Origin: Symsagittifera roscoffensis
Taxonomy: Eukaryota > Xenacoelomorpha > Acoela > Convolutidae
Assembly: GCF_963678635.1 (NCBI RefSeq)
Contig: NC_087070.1
Coordinates: 29,800,048 to 29,864,047 of the forward strand
Direction: 5' to 3'
Length of the DNA: 64,000 nt
The notes beneath the pieces were generated by a model. The model was not told where the DNA came from, made no database searches, and saw only the letters and a list, made by a program, of their open reading frames with translations. This document shows, piece by piece, positions 1 through 10,564 of the stretch. Both the position numbers and the translations under genes were made by a program. Position 1 is the stretch's first letter. Each line of letters starts with the position of its first letter.

Positions 1-1335
1 AAACTTTTGGGAGTCACTTTCGACAGGACGACAGGTGCAGAGCGCTGGCGGTTCTTGGGGCATCCGACTTCGGCTGGAAGACTGAGCATCTCCGGAAAGT
101 TTTCCTAGCCACGAGGAAGAGTATCCTGTACTACTCCGCGCCGTGTAAGCAACCCTATCTTTCGGCGACCCAGATGGGCAGACTGGACCGGGCACGGAAC
201 AAGGCGCTAAGAAGAGTGACTGGGCAAGCCTGCTCCACCCCGGTGGAAGCAGTCAGACTGGGGGCAAACGTCCCCAGCTACCGCACTACCAGCAGAAGGC
301 TCACCGCTCAGAGAAATTGTCAGCAGACCAGGCCCCCTCACAGACTCACGAAAAGTAACCGGAGAGAGCAGGCGAGACGTGTCGAAGAGCAACTCCCTGC
401 AGAGCTGGAGATTAGAGAGGGCACAAGACAGGCGCAACCACCCTGGAAGGACCGAAAAGGCAACTGGGAAGCCCACACCCAGCTGGAAGAAGAAAACCGT
501 ACCGTGAAAGGAGCCGAGAAGGCACTGAAGAACCTTACAGACCATGAGGCGGACGTCGTCATCTACACTGACGGATCAGCGGCTGCAGACACCAGTAAGG
601 GTGAAGCAGGAGTTATTGTCACCAGAGGCGACCCTGAAAACCCGACAGTGGTGACTGAGATGAAGATAAAGGGCAGGGAGCTGACGTCGTCATTTGAGGA
701 GGAACGAGAAGCGATGCTGAGTGCGACCGAATGGATTAGAAATGCAGAGGACGATATCCGGAAGGTCCTGATTTGCACGATAGCCAGTCCTTAGTCAAGT
801 CCCTCAACAACAAATCAGAAGATATAGATGAACTCAGAACGAACCTGGAAAACGCCTCATCGAAGACTACGATACACTTGGTTCCAAGCCATGTGGACAT
901 CCCTGGCAACGAGATGGCAGATACTCTGGCGAATGAAGCTACGATAAGTGAAGACCCGCCTAAACCCGTGTCCCTAGCAGCGGCAAGAGCCTGCATCAAG
1001 AGAACAATTAAGGACGGTGCGCCCTCTCTGCCCAGGGTAGCCGCTGCTTACAGCAAACTCTCACGAAGGAAAAATCAAGAGGCTATCAAAACAAGAAAGG
1101 ACGCGATCACACTGGCTCGACTGAGGTCCGGTCACCACGCAGCGTTTGGAGCGTACAGGAACCCGATGGACCCCTCAGTCGACCTCATGTGCAGAAGATG
1201 CGAGGACGATAGGGATACGGTATAACACTGGCTAGACTGCCCAGGCACGGCGGCAGCCCGTTTTGAGCTCTTCGGTTCGACGGTCACAACTCTCGACATC
1301 TTGACAGAAGAACCCGCCCTAGATGCCCCTCCATA
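1..1335 (+). pseudogene. LINE ORF2 remnant: RT thumb, RNase H, C-terminal zinc motif
   Basis: This is the 3' part of a non-LTR retrotransposon polyprotein, entering from the left edge. The first bases encode a KLLGVTFDRT-like RT thumb motif. A frame change follows, and a long open frame holds the usual post-RT helices (about 60-330). RNase H comes next: YTDGSA with the first catalytic Asp near 570-585, the Glu region SFEEEREA near 690-715, then, after a one-base frame break near 776, DSQSLVKSL and VPSHVDIPGNEMAD (about 880-925). The C-terminus has LARLRSGHH and a C-x2-C...H...C motif (about 1118-1245), interrupted by a TAA at 1222. The 3' end carries ACAATAACAACAAC-like simple sequence near 1338-1360. 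The RNase H domain and tail suggest the I/Jockey group; the exact clade is an inference. It is dead because of frameshifts and a stop. Confidence 0.88.
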
Positions 1336-1630
1336 TTCAACAATAACAACAACACCAACAATGATTTAACGAACAAAATTAGAGCAATTAGTGCTTGCTG
1401 CAAGATAATAACTTTTTACTGATTTTCATAGTTTCTTTTTCAAATCCAACATCAGCTTATAAAACTAGCTGAAGAAGTTAAATTATAACTTTAACCTAAC
1501 ATAATTATAATATCTGAGGGTAGGTAAAGTAAATCAGTACTATATGTTTATCGTCCGAATAAAACTCGTATATATTGAAAAAATAATCTGTTTATAATTT
1601 GTTTTTAATCTATATATAATCTGATTATAA
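1336..1630. other. AT-rich spacer, nothing recognised
   Basis: Beyond the simple-sequence tail of the LINE I see only AT-rich sequence with no open frame of note. Confidence 0.5.
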
Positions 1631-3400
1631 CCTGACTTTAATCTACTTATAACTGGTGGGTAAACTGTGTACAATTTGTATACGATCTGCATATTCAATG
1701 CATTAAAAATGGTATCAAAAAACAGTTCTAGGAATAGAAGCTTTCTAATCATTAGCGTACGGAGGGGCAGGAGAGCGATGATCAGTTTTATAATTGCTCG
1801 AAGCGTAATTCTTAGCCTACTTTTTTCAAAAGGGTGTGTACGGCGCAAAGTTATTTTTGATAAAATAGGGTCTGTATTGTATATACGGATATTCGGAGAG
1901 CGCGGGAAAAAAATTGGTCGACTAAAAGTTTTGTTTTTAAAGCCGCAAAGAAAAACTTCTGTGCACGCCAAAATTTAGAATCGATTTTTGAAAAACTGTA
2001 TATTTGACGGCTTACAACTATACTATCAAAAATCTAAGAGATCTGAAGATGGCCAATTTCCAGCTTTTTTGTCTCTGCGGGCGGTTTTGCACTCTGCCTG
2101 ATCATCCGCAAACCTGTTTTGTTTATGAGAGGATATTTTTTTTCTGTCGCATAATGCTGGTTCAATTATTTGATCTGACAAATGCTGACAAAATTTTTTG
2201 CTTGTTTTTGGAATATAAAAAACTCAATGCACTTTAAACCGATGTTTGCATATAGTCTGTATTGATCTATAGATAGTCTATACAATCTGCATGATCTGTA
2301 TACAATCTACATATATTTTTTTGATTATCTGTACAATCTGTATATAAAATACATCTAGTGTTCCTTAAAATTGATACCGTAAAACAGAAGGCATAAAGCA
2401 GAAGGGATTTCAAGCCAATGGGACTTCAGGCCGAAATTTATGCTTTACAAGCAAGTGAAACACTTAGTTTGTTTCATCTGTTAGGTGTTTGATTTCAATT
2501 ATTTAGCTAATTTAGGTGTTAGTCAAGATAATGAACCTCCTAGGAAAGACAGTAGACAAATGCATCAACCGAAACTTATAAATTGTAAATTTTACGCAGG
2601 GTAAACCATTTCAACGATGTTTAATTTTAAGCATTTCTAAAATTAAATTTTTCAGCAGTGATTTATCAACAAACCAGAAACTGGTAAATAAAACTCATGA
2701 AAAGTTACTCCAAACAATATTCAAGTTAATCAAATATAATGACGTTTTGACAAACTGTTCGGCTTGAAGTCGTGTCGTGTCGGCTTGATGTCCGGCACCC
2801 CGCAAAAATAGTTTTTGGAGCGTTTTGGTAATAATAATATAGTGAAGATATACAGTAAAAAAACTGGGTTATCTTCCTTAGTGTAAAACGAAATGCTTTA
2901 TAATCAACAGCGTAATGTGGGGGATAGGATTTTATAAAGTTGTCAAAGTATCATTTTTAGCTTGGTTTTTTTCTTCAGAAAAATGCCTACGAAACAGTTA
3001 GACAAAAATAGGGTCCGTATAGTGTTTTCAGTTTTTTGGAGAGCTCAAAAAATCAAATGGGTCAACTTAAAAACAAACTACGCCCCCACTCTTGAAAAAA
3101 ACGTTGCGGACTCCAATGATCTTATTTGTTCATTAATTTTAAATATTCTATGTGTTATCAACAAAAAACTCCAAAGATCTGAATTCTGAACTCTTGTCTG
3201 GAGATACTCCATGTTATACCATATTTGTCAGTGCGGGTGGGTAAGCGACCACCGGCAAATGTTTTTTTTTTCTGGCGAGGATACTTGCTTTTTGCCGTAT
3301 ATTACTGGTTCAAACGTTTATTGAGATAGATTCTGACGGCTTATAATTCTTGCTCTAATTTGTTCAATGCTCTTTAAACCGATGATTATTGACAAAACAT
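1630..3400. repeat. Noncoding tandem duplication, unit 1
   Basis: This segment recurs, diverged, at about 3780-5540 in the same orientation, offset about 2.05-2.1 kb. Shared landmarks include AGATCTGAAGAT (2039 / 4103), CATCCGCAAAC (2103 / 4188), CTTTAAACCGATG (2235 / 4318), the AAGATATACAGTAAAAAACTGGG block (2845 / 4928) and GGGTCCGTATAG (3010 / 5098). Each unit itself contains two related halves (about 1740-2240 and 2960-3400). Short open frames inside are not conserved between copies, so I read it as noncoding. Confidence 0.8.
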
Positions 3401-3750
3401 CCCGGGATGACCAAAAATACTAGTCATACAATTTCCATATATGGAAAAATGCTAGTCATACACTTTTCATGCAATTCCATACGTACAGAAAACTTCATGA
3501 AAGGTCTATCATTAGTATTTTTTTCATATATGGAAATTGTATGACTAGCATTTTTCCATAAACCAAAAATATTGATTTTTTACGTTTTAATTTCTCAAAA
3601 TTTTTCGGTTGTGTTCGTAACCGAACACAAATGACATAAAGCATGATTACTCAAACGTAGTAACCAACGGTTTGGCCTTCTCGCATTGAAAATACATTGG
3701 AAACATCCTGATATAGGTTACCTCTGTCTCAGACAAACAATATAACGAAA
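3400..3750. repeat. Foldback dispersed repeat, copy 1
   Basis: Inverted arms of 23 bp at 3421-3443 and 3525-3547 (TAGTCATACAATTTCC...) match perfectly. A second short hairpin, TTGTGTTCG-TAAC-CGAACACAA, lies at 3609-3630. A related, more degraded copy sits at about 32030-32290: CACTTGTCATGCAATTAC, TACAGAAA and AACTAAACACAA match in order. This is probably a nonautonomous element lying between the two tandem units; no family is assigned. Confidence 0.65.
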
Positions 3751-3779
3751 GTAATGAACTTTTAAAAGTAATGAACTTT

Positions 3780-5540
3780 TATATATATATCATACAATCT
3801 GTATATAATTTTAATAGAGACTGTATTATCGTACAGAAGGGGCGGGGGCGCCATTTCGAAAATTGCTCCAAGCGTTACTTTTAGCTTGTTTTTTTTTTCA
3901 AAAATTTGTCTACAGCGCAAAGCCATTTTGATAAAAATAGGCTCTGTATAGTTTTTTTGGATAATCAGAGAGCTCAAAAAATCAAATTGTTTGACGTAAC
4001 AATTTCGTTTCGAAAACCGCAAAGAATAATTGCTGTGCACGCCAATAATTAGAAGCGATTTTTGAAACTGTATAATTGACGGTTCACTAAATAAAATTTG
4101 AACAGATCTGAAGATTGCATATTTTTCTGGAGATAACTAATCTTAAGGTTTTTTTTCACTGAGTGCCGGTTTGCACTATGCCTAACCATCCGCAAACACG
4201 TGTTTTATTTATATTAGGATATTTTTTTCCTGTCGCTTAATGCTGGTTCAAATATTTGATCTAACAAATTCTGACAGCTTTTTTGATTGTTATTGAAATC
4301 TAAAATGCTCAATGCATTTTAAACCGATGTTTTTAACCAATAGTTTTGTATAACCTGTAGATAATCTATAAAAATCTATATAATCTGCGTAAACTTTGTA
4401 TACAATCTACATATTTTTCGTAGATTATCTGTGTACAATTTGGTTTTAAAACGCACCTAACTAGTATGCGTTAAAATTGATAGCATAAAATATTTCAAGC
4501 CGAAAAGATTTTAAGCCATTGAGACCTCCGGCCAAATTTTAAAATTACAGTCAACTCAAACAGCTCGTTTTTTTTAAAATTGTAAAGTGTTTGTTATCAA
4601 AATTTTGGCAAAGTTCGACAAAGTCCACGTAGGAATGATTTTAGACAGATATATCAGCCAAATTTTGAAATTAGTAGATTTTACACATGAAAATTTATTC
4701 AAATAATGTTTTACTTTTAAGCATTTCCCAACAAATTTTTTCATCGGTATTTTTAAAAAAGCCAATAATGGTTATGGTAATGAAAATTCCTGAAACTCAC
4801 TTCAGAACAGTCTTCAAATTGATCATAGATCATGGCTTTTGACAAAATGTTCGTCTTGAAGTCGCGTCGGCTTAATGCCTGGAAACCCCCCCCCAAAAAA
4901 TCAGTTTTTGAGCGTTTTGATAGTTATTATAGATGAAGATATACAGTAAAAAACTGGGATATCTTCCATAATGCAAAACGCTTGCATTTTAATTAATTGA
5001 GTAACGAGGGGGGATTGTACAAATTTCTCATAGTGTCATTTCCAGCCTGTTTTTTTTTCAAAACTTTGCCTACGGCTGAGAAACCGTTTGATGTTATAGG
5101 GTCCGTATAGTTTTTTCGGTTTTTCGGAGAACTCGGAAAATCAAACTAGTTGACCTGAAAAAAAATCGACATATTTTTAAAATTTTTTTTGGAAAAATCG
5201 CCTCCACCGCTCTAGAAAAGTTTCTGAGGACGCCACTGATTATAATCGTTTATCAAAACTATATAACCGAAATTTTAGCATATAAAACACCAACAGATCT
5301 GAAATCTGCACTCTTTTCTGGTTATCAAAAGTCTTAAGATTTTTTTGTCCTTGCAGCCGGATATGCACTTTGACCGACCACCCTCAAGCTTGTTTTTTAA
5401 TGTGAGGATAATTTTTTGTCGCACATTATTGGTTCAAACATTTATTCTGACAGGCTCTGGCAGCATGTATTTCCTGCTCTTTGAAATCAAAATGCTCGTA
5501 AATGCACTAAAATCCGATTATTATAACCGATACCTTTCAC
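3780..5540. repeat. Noncoding tandem duplication, unit 2
   Basis: Second copy of the unit at 1630-3400, with the same order of landmarks and the same two-half substructure (about 3830-4340 and 5000-5540). Divergence is substantial, with many substitutions and indels, so the duplication is old. A fragment of the same repeat is visible near 62340-62400 (CAAAAATTTGCCTGCGGC against CAAAAATTTGTCTACAGC at 3899), so the family is dispersed. The 186-codon open frame on plus at 5345-5905 runs from this repeat across the lectin's last exon and is a shadow. Confidence 0.78.
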
Positions 5541-5594
5541 AAAACTTAGGATTTAACTTTTATCTCGGAAAATCTCATTGCACAGACTTAATAA

Positions 5595-6508
5595 TCAATC
5601 AAGATGTTGCTCGCAAACTACATAGTGCTTCATTCCTTCTTCACATTGGTAGTCGTCCACCCCTTGGATTTCCTGGTTTCCTGGCTTTTTCCTGGCAACG
5701 CACATTTCATCCCTCGTGTCGTCTTTGTCCCCCGGCTGACCTTTCCTCCACAATTCGGGGGGCATCTTGTCTGAACCGTCTTCTGATTTCAGGAAAAGAC
5801 TTTTGTCCTGTCGGATTTCCATCGTGTAAGGAAGAGCGATCGGCGTCCTTTCTCGATGAGGTGCAGTCGTGTTTCTTTTGTAACCAAGAAAGTAACCTCA
5901 AATAAAAAATGTTTTACCAAATGAAGCAACGGTAAGTGGTTTTCAGATACGGTTTTCCTAACGAAACGGCTACTCTGCAAACTGCACAGAATACTCCGAC
6001 TATAAGTTGATATTTTTCGCAGGGTTTCGGGCGGAGGACATTGGGGTTTTTTCATTGTTATTGCAATTATTTAAGTTCATTTTGAGCACAGCGAAAAAAT
6101 TAAAATCATTTTTCCAATGTTTTGCATGACGGCGAAAATGACAATTTCATCCTACATAGATTTGTTTTGAATATTTGATTGTTTTTATGAAAACGAATTA
6201 TTCAAACAAATACGACCATGAGACTTTACAGCTCCAAACTAACCTTCTTTGCCGTCCGCTGGAAGGCCTTCTTTGATTGCCCAGTTAGTGATCAGGTCCA
6301 ACTCATACATGTTCCTGGGAATGGGTAGCCCTGCTGCGTAGTTGTCCATACAAAAACTAAACGCTTCTGGCTCTGTGAAGAGGCCATCATTTATATCTCG
6401 CAATATAAAGCAAGGTGATCCAATCGAGATTAGAGACATGCCATCTGGACATGCTGGTCCTATTACCACAGGAAACAACAACGACGCAATGACAAAACTT
6501 TGAAACAT
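5595..6508 (-). CDS. Secreted C-type-lectin-like protein, two exons
   Basis: Exon 1 is 6508-6244, starting at ATG 6508 and ending at donor GTTAGT (6243-6238). Exon 2 is 5896-5595, after acceptor TTTTTTATTTGAG. The phases match (1), the intron is 347 bp and the product is 188 aa. Residues 1-19 look like a signal peptide. The rest is a single C-type lectin domain with six cysteines (C20, C33, C53, C154, C173, C183), the long-form pattern. YFLGYKRN opens exon 2, WRKGQPGD (about 138-145) sits at the EPN/QPD position, and VDDYQC and YVVCE close the fold. N97-T-T is a possible N-glycosylation site. The motif reads QPG, not QPD or EPN, and VDD replaces WND, so classical calcium-dependent sugar binding is doubtful. 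Such proteins often act in innate immunity or cell adhesion, but the ligand here is unknown. The exon junction is my prediction. Confidence 0.85.
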
Positions 6509-7560
6509 CGTTGATAAAGTTCTTCAAAAGTCCGACGTTAAAGATACGCGATTGACTGTCAATAGTTCGGCAGAGACCGAAGTATTCCAAATTTCAGACT
6601 AATTGTAACTCTATAGCTGCCATTTCTATAGTTGCCTTTGAATTGCTATGACGCCTGAAAGTCGTTCCGTTCAGCAACAAATGTTCAAACTCCCTGCTTT
6701 TTCAAGATTTAAATCTTCATGAGCCTTAGTTTTATGCGCGCGTTTTTTAAATCTTTGGTACCAATAAGATAAATAACAAAACATCAAGACATCTATTGTC
6801 TGGTAACCTGCTGCGCATTAAATGGGTGTAACAATTGACGATGGATGATGAAAACGTTTAGTCGTCGCCTAAGAAGTTCAAAGACTCCCACGCTTTGACA
6901 AAAAATGAGGAGGGGGGGGGGGCTTGCAAAGCATACTGTTGACATTTGATTTGTGTTATAGATTTTTTTCCAGGGTTGCGGTAAAATTAGACACTACAAA
7001 CTGGAACGATTGTTTCTGAAACTAAAAGCCAAAAAGGAAACAAATAATTTTAGACGAAAAAACTCGAAATGGAGAAATTAGATGAAAAAACATTTTTCCA
7101 ACCAAAAAATAAAACAAAACGAAGCAGGAACAAACTACTCTGAAAGACCAAAAAAACTATAATACCCAGGTCTAGTCGACTTGAAATCCTTGCCAAGATC
7201 TTGAAGAATCTTGAAGATTTGTCAAAGATAGCAAAGGCTCTCAAACTGTTTTTAAAGGTTTTATAAGGCTTTAAATAGTATATAATTTGTATGATGGCTC
7301 TGCAGCTCATTAAGCGAGTTAAAAATTTTCGTGAAATTATGAACCTATCTTCAAAATTCTTCTAGGTTTTTTGAAGAATTTTCAAGCCTTTTTGAAAATT
7401 CTTCAAGATCTGTAAACATGGCTAAAGAAAAAAGCTTGAAATGTTTTCTATATGTGTTGTATCAAATTAATGTTTTTTGATGATTTGTATGATTCAATTG
7501 GAACTAATGTCTGGTGTCAGTGTCTAATTTTGTGAGATCGAGACCATTAGAGATAAAAAC
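6509..7560. other. Upstream region of the lectin gene, AT-rich
   Basis: No exon is recognised. It contains a G-run near 6909-6922 and AAGATCTTGAAGAAT-type repeats near 7195-7225 and 7360-7415. The lectin promoter must lie in the first few hundred bases, but I see no clear TATA box. Confidence 0.4.
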
Positions 7561-7599
7561 AGTGGATATCATTACGATGCCAAACTGTGCATTCTCTGC

Positions 7600-7945
7600 A
7601 TTGTAAGCGGAATCCGCAACAGGCCAAAATCAGATTTGTCGCGGATTCCGCAACATTGCTACTTTTCTTTGATCTTCTGTGCTGTTTTGGATTCCACAAA
7701 CAAATACCTAAATCATTGTACCGCTCAAAATTGCTCCAAAAATCGCGGAATCCACAACAGTTTGTGGAATCCACAAACAAAAGATAAGACATTTGTATCG
7801 TTAAATTGAGCTGTTGCGGAAACCGCAACTGTAAGTGGAATCCGCAAATTTTAAGTGGAATCCGCAAATTGTAAGTCGAACCCGCAAATTGTAAGTGGAA
7901 TCCGCAAATTGTAAGTGGAATCCGCATTTTGTTTGCAGATTCCAT
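7600..7945. repeat. Minisatellite built on GGAATCCGCAAATT
   Basis: A 20-bp unit GTAAGTGGAATCCGCAAATT is repeated about 5-6 times at 7831-7940. Looser direct and inverted relatives (GCGGATTCCGCAAC, GTGGAATCCACAAAC) are scattered from 7607 to 7785. Short open frames on both strands are by-products of the repeat. Confidence 0.88.
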
Positions 7946-8040
7946 TTACATATGTTTATATGTGGTAACGTTTTAATTTATATCTTTTATTTACTAGGTG
8001 TTCACCAACATGTTCAATCTCAGGTAGGTTGATCAGCTAC

Positions 8041-8225
8041 CAGACTCAATTCCTGTCGCCAACTTCGATCTCAGTTCCTGTAACCCAACTTCGATCCCGA
8101 TTCCTGTAACCAAACTTCGATCCCAATTCCTATAACCCAATTTCGATCCCAATTCTTGTAACCAAACTTCGATCCCAATTCCTGTAACCCAATTTCGATC
8201 CCAAATCCTGCCATCAATCTCAATT
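8041..8225. repeat. Minisatellite with 25-26-bp unit
   Basis: About seven copies of TTCGATCCCAATTCCTGTAAC plus CMAA, with small variations. Open frames on minus here (WDRNW-type repeats) reflect the unit and are not real genes. Confidence 0.9.
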
Positions 8226-8734
8226 CCTGCAAAGTGAACAAACTGAACAAACTTATGAAGTAGACTCGCATATAAATTAATCAAATGATTTCAATCAATT
8301 ATTTCAATTAAAAAGGTTTAAAAGTGTAGCCTCTTTCGAGTGTTTTCAAATTGCGAACATATAGTTTGACAAGTCAAAATTTTCGGAAACACGTTTTTGT
8401 TTTGCAATTAACAATTATTTCAGCTGTAGTTGTTCAAGTTTTGTTATTTTTTAAAAAACCTAAAACGGATTTACTCAAATTAGTTTCTCTTAATAGATAA
8501 TTTACTTTCTATAGCAAATTACACCAAATAGATAGTTTACTCTTCATGAGCAACTTTGAGGGGCCGGCATATTCTTCAGACTGCATACAGTAAAAAGATT
8601 ACGGCAAATACGGTTAATTTAAAGAGCTCAAATAACAACAAACAGTCAAATAACAAAAGTCATGACAACAAACAGTATAAACAGTTCAAGTTGTTCCAGT
8701 CATATAGAAAATCCTGGGCGGACTCGGCCATATT
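8226..8734. other. AT-rich spacer, nothing recognised
   Basis: Contains ACAAACAGT-rich imperfect repeats near 8636-8690 and no supported gene. Confidence 0.4.
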
Positions 8735-9168
8735 ATGTTTAAATACTTCTCGGTAATTATCCTCGACGACATATCTACTATGGCATGCATTTTTATGGCA
8801 TCGGATTGTGCACATGAGTGCTCGTTGAACATGAGAGGTTTGATCAGAGTGTCTAGCTCACGTTCATTTTTTGCTGGCAACAAATTCTATTTTTCCCCCA
8901 GCACAGAATTCCAAGATTGATAGCATCCAAAAAATCCTGAAGTTATTCTGCCCAAAAAACTAGCAGCACACTGTGTGGATGATAAACCAACGGCCTATCT
9001 GGTTACTGGTGTAGTTGGAACTAATGTGAAAACTTGCCCGGTTTGTTTCCTTTTCAAGCCAACGCATCGTTTTATTGCCAAAAATGTCGCAAAAGTTTGG
9101 CTAAATGGATGAATAATATCACTCAGATCGCAGCTAAATTTGTTCTAAAACGAAGCACAGGAGAATAA
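8735..9168 (+). pseudogene. Zinc-ribbon-like gene 3' end (broken or spliced)
   Basis: The plus strand has a protein-like frame at 8735-8920 (ends ...FYFSPSTEFQD, stop). About 8941-9058 contains TCPVC (Cys codons 9035 and 9044). In another frame 9059-9168 reads NASFYCQKCRKSLAKW (Cys codons 9076 and 9085) to TAA 9166. Two C-x2-C pairs at this spacing resemble a zinc ribbon such as that of RPA-type OB-fold proteins, but they lie in different frames. Either a small indel broke the gene, or GTTTGTTTCCTTTTCAAG before 9059 is a splice acceptor and only the second pair is coded. AATAAA at 9164 and 9173 gives a plausible poly(A) signal overlapping the stop. Family assignment is tentative. Confidence 0.45.
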
Positions 9169-9236
9169 AAGAATAAATCATATTTGATATCGGAAAAACA
9201 ACGCAATTGAAACAAACAGCTACTTACCAAAAAATA

Positions 9237-10264
9237 TTATTCAGCTAGCTCCGCCAATACAGAAGGCATTATCAGGATGACATCCACATTTTCGATGGAA
9301 AGCATTCCCGCAAATGCTCGTTTCTTTGAATAATCGAATTTCAAATAATCAACACGGAACTTTTCTCCGGCGCGCAAGATAGTCGATTCCAGCTAAAATC
9401 ACAAATTAGAATACGGATAAAAATTAGAAAACAGTATATCAAATACCGATAAAATAAGAATCGGTTGCATCCGGAAATGCATTATAAATTTTCAGGATAT
9501 CAGATGAAGTCGATGATTATACTGAATATAAGGATAGTTGGATGTGATTAATTAGTAGATCAGTTACACATTTGATTAGTTACATGATCATTTCACCTGT
9601 ATTACACCGTTGATGAATGGAGCAAACTTCAAGGGAATATCATTTACTGGCAACTCAAAATAATCAAGGCGACTCAAAATATCTTCCTGCGGTTTTTCCT
9701 CCTTGTTTGGTTTCTTGGCCTTGGGCACTGAGGGTTTTTGTTCGGGTCTAGATTTCTCAGTAATCCCGAATTTTATGAAATCGTCCGGCAGTGATTCTCC
9801 GTCGACTCGTTTCCTTGACTCACCTTGTGACTCCTCTCTCCACTCGGAGTACCTAACGTATAAATTGCCACTTCGTGATGGTTCATTCCCCGCAGTATCC
9901 TGAGGTTTTTTGACCAAACGAAGGATCGTTGATGATGAAAATCACTTTTTTGACACTCCCAGCATGTTCAAAAAAGACCATCGAGTCTGGGTGCAGCCGT
10001 CTGAGGTTGAACGATAGTTTCTACTTTCTCGAATTCCGCCTTCTGCCGATGGCACACGTATCATTGTGTTCGTAGATCTTTCTTTTATTCCATGCTGCTG
10101 CGTTTTCGTGGCTATCTTCTCGGACACTAAAGATGGCACTTCCCGGCCAATCAGACCATTTAATCTTTACGACCCAATCGCTGATTAAGAATAAAATTAC
10201 AACACTTTCCCAGATGGAAGTGAGGGCATCGAGGACTTGTACTTTTTCCCTTACCCGAAAAGTT
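9237..10264 (-). CDS. Unidentified host gene, multi-exon, possibly Tudor-like; may be damaged
   Basis: Three blocks on minus read as coding. Block A (10264-10021) follows acceptor ATGCTAAATAG and encodes FRVREKVQVLDA...VVKIKWSDWPG, a beta-rich pattern like a small Tudor/SH3-type barrel (inference). Block B (about 9917 to 9597) is charged, encodes NLYVRYSEWREE and a Lys/Glu/Pro-rich linker, and ends in ACAG|GTGAAA. Block C (9392-9237) follows acceptor TTGTGATTTTAG, keeps phase 0 and encodes 51 aa ending in VLAELAE and TAA 9239. The join between A and B is unresolved: protein-like pieces lie in different frames at 9900-10020, so there is a short intron or frameshifts. A donor-like GGTAAGT lies just after the stop. 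I do not recognise the family. A and most of B are copied at 12324-12912; C exists only here. Confidence 0.55.
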
Positions 10265-10564
10265 CTATTTAGCATGATAACATGGATGAAAGACTCTAAT
10301 ATATGGCTGAACTGAGGAGCGTTTGAATGATTGCAAAAAAATGAGTCTCGGTTCAAGAATTGACAAACGACAGTTTCAGTGATGCAGGACTAATGCGTCA
10401 CTCTTAAGAACTGCACTGTCTAGTTCCACTTATCAGTATGACGCCTTCATTATCAATTATCCGTCTTATTTTTGAGCAGTCATTATTGCATAGATGCTAG
10501 TCACCTGGTGTGCTAAAAAGAGTGGAAAGTGTCGAAGCTATTCCTTGGTGGACTCTTATTTTGA

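Noticed and set aside
1540-1971. 143-codon minus frame
   Set aside because: Lies in the diverged noncoding repeat; the second copy of the repeat does not keep the frame.
5345-5905. 186-codon plus-strand open frame
   Set aside because: It spans a noncoding repeat and then runs antisense through the lectin's last exon; the minus reading has clear C-type lectin signatures.
7831-7945. Possible CRISPR-like array
   Set aside because: Units are contiguous without unique spacers, and the window is eukaryotic.
8033-8284. Trp/Asp/Arg-rich repeat protein on minus
   Set aside because: Encoded only by the 25-bp minisatellite, with no start context or flanking coding sequence.
8950-9145. Open minus-strand frame following an acceptor-like CTTCGTTTTAG
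   Set aside because: In phase with a donor after the minus gene's stop codon, but that stop precedes it, and plus-strand zinc-ribbon motifs and poly(A) signals explain the region better.
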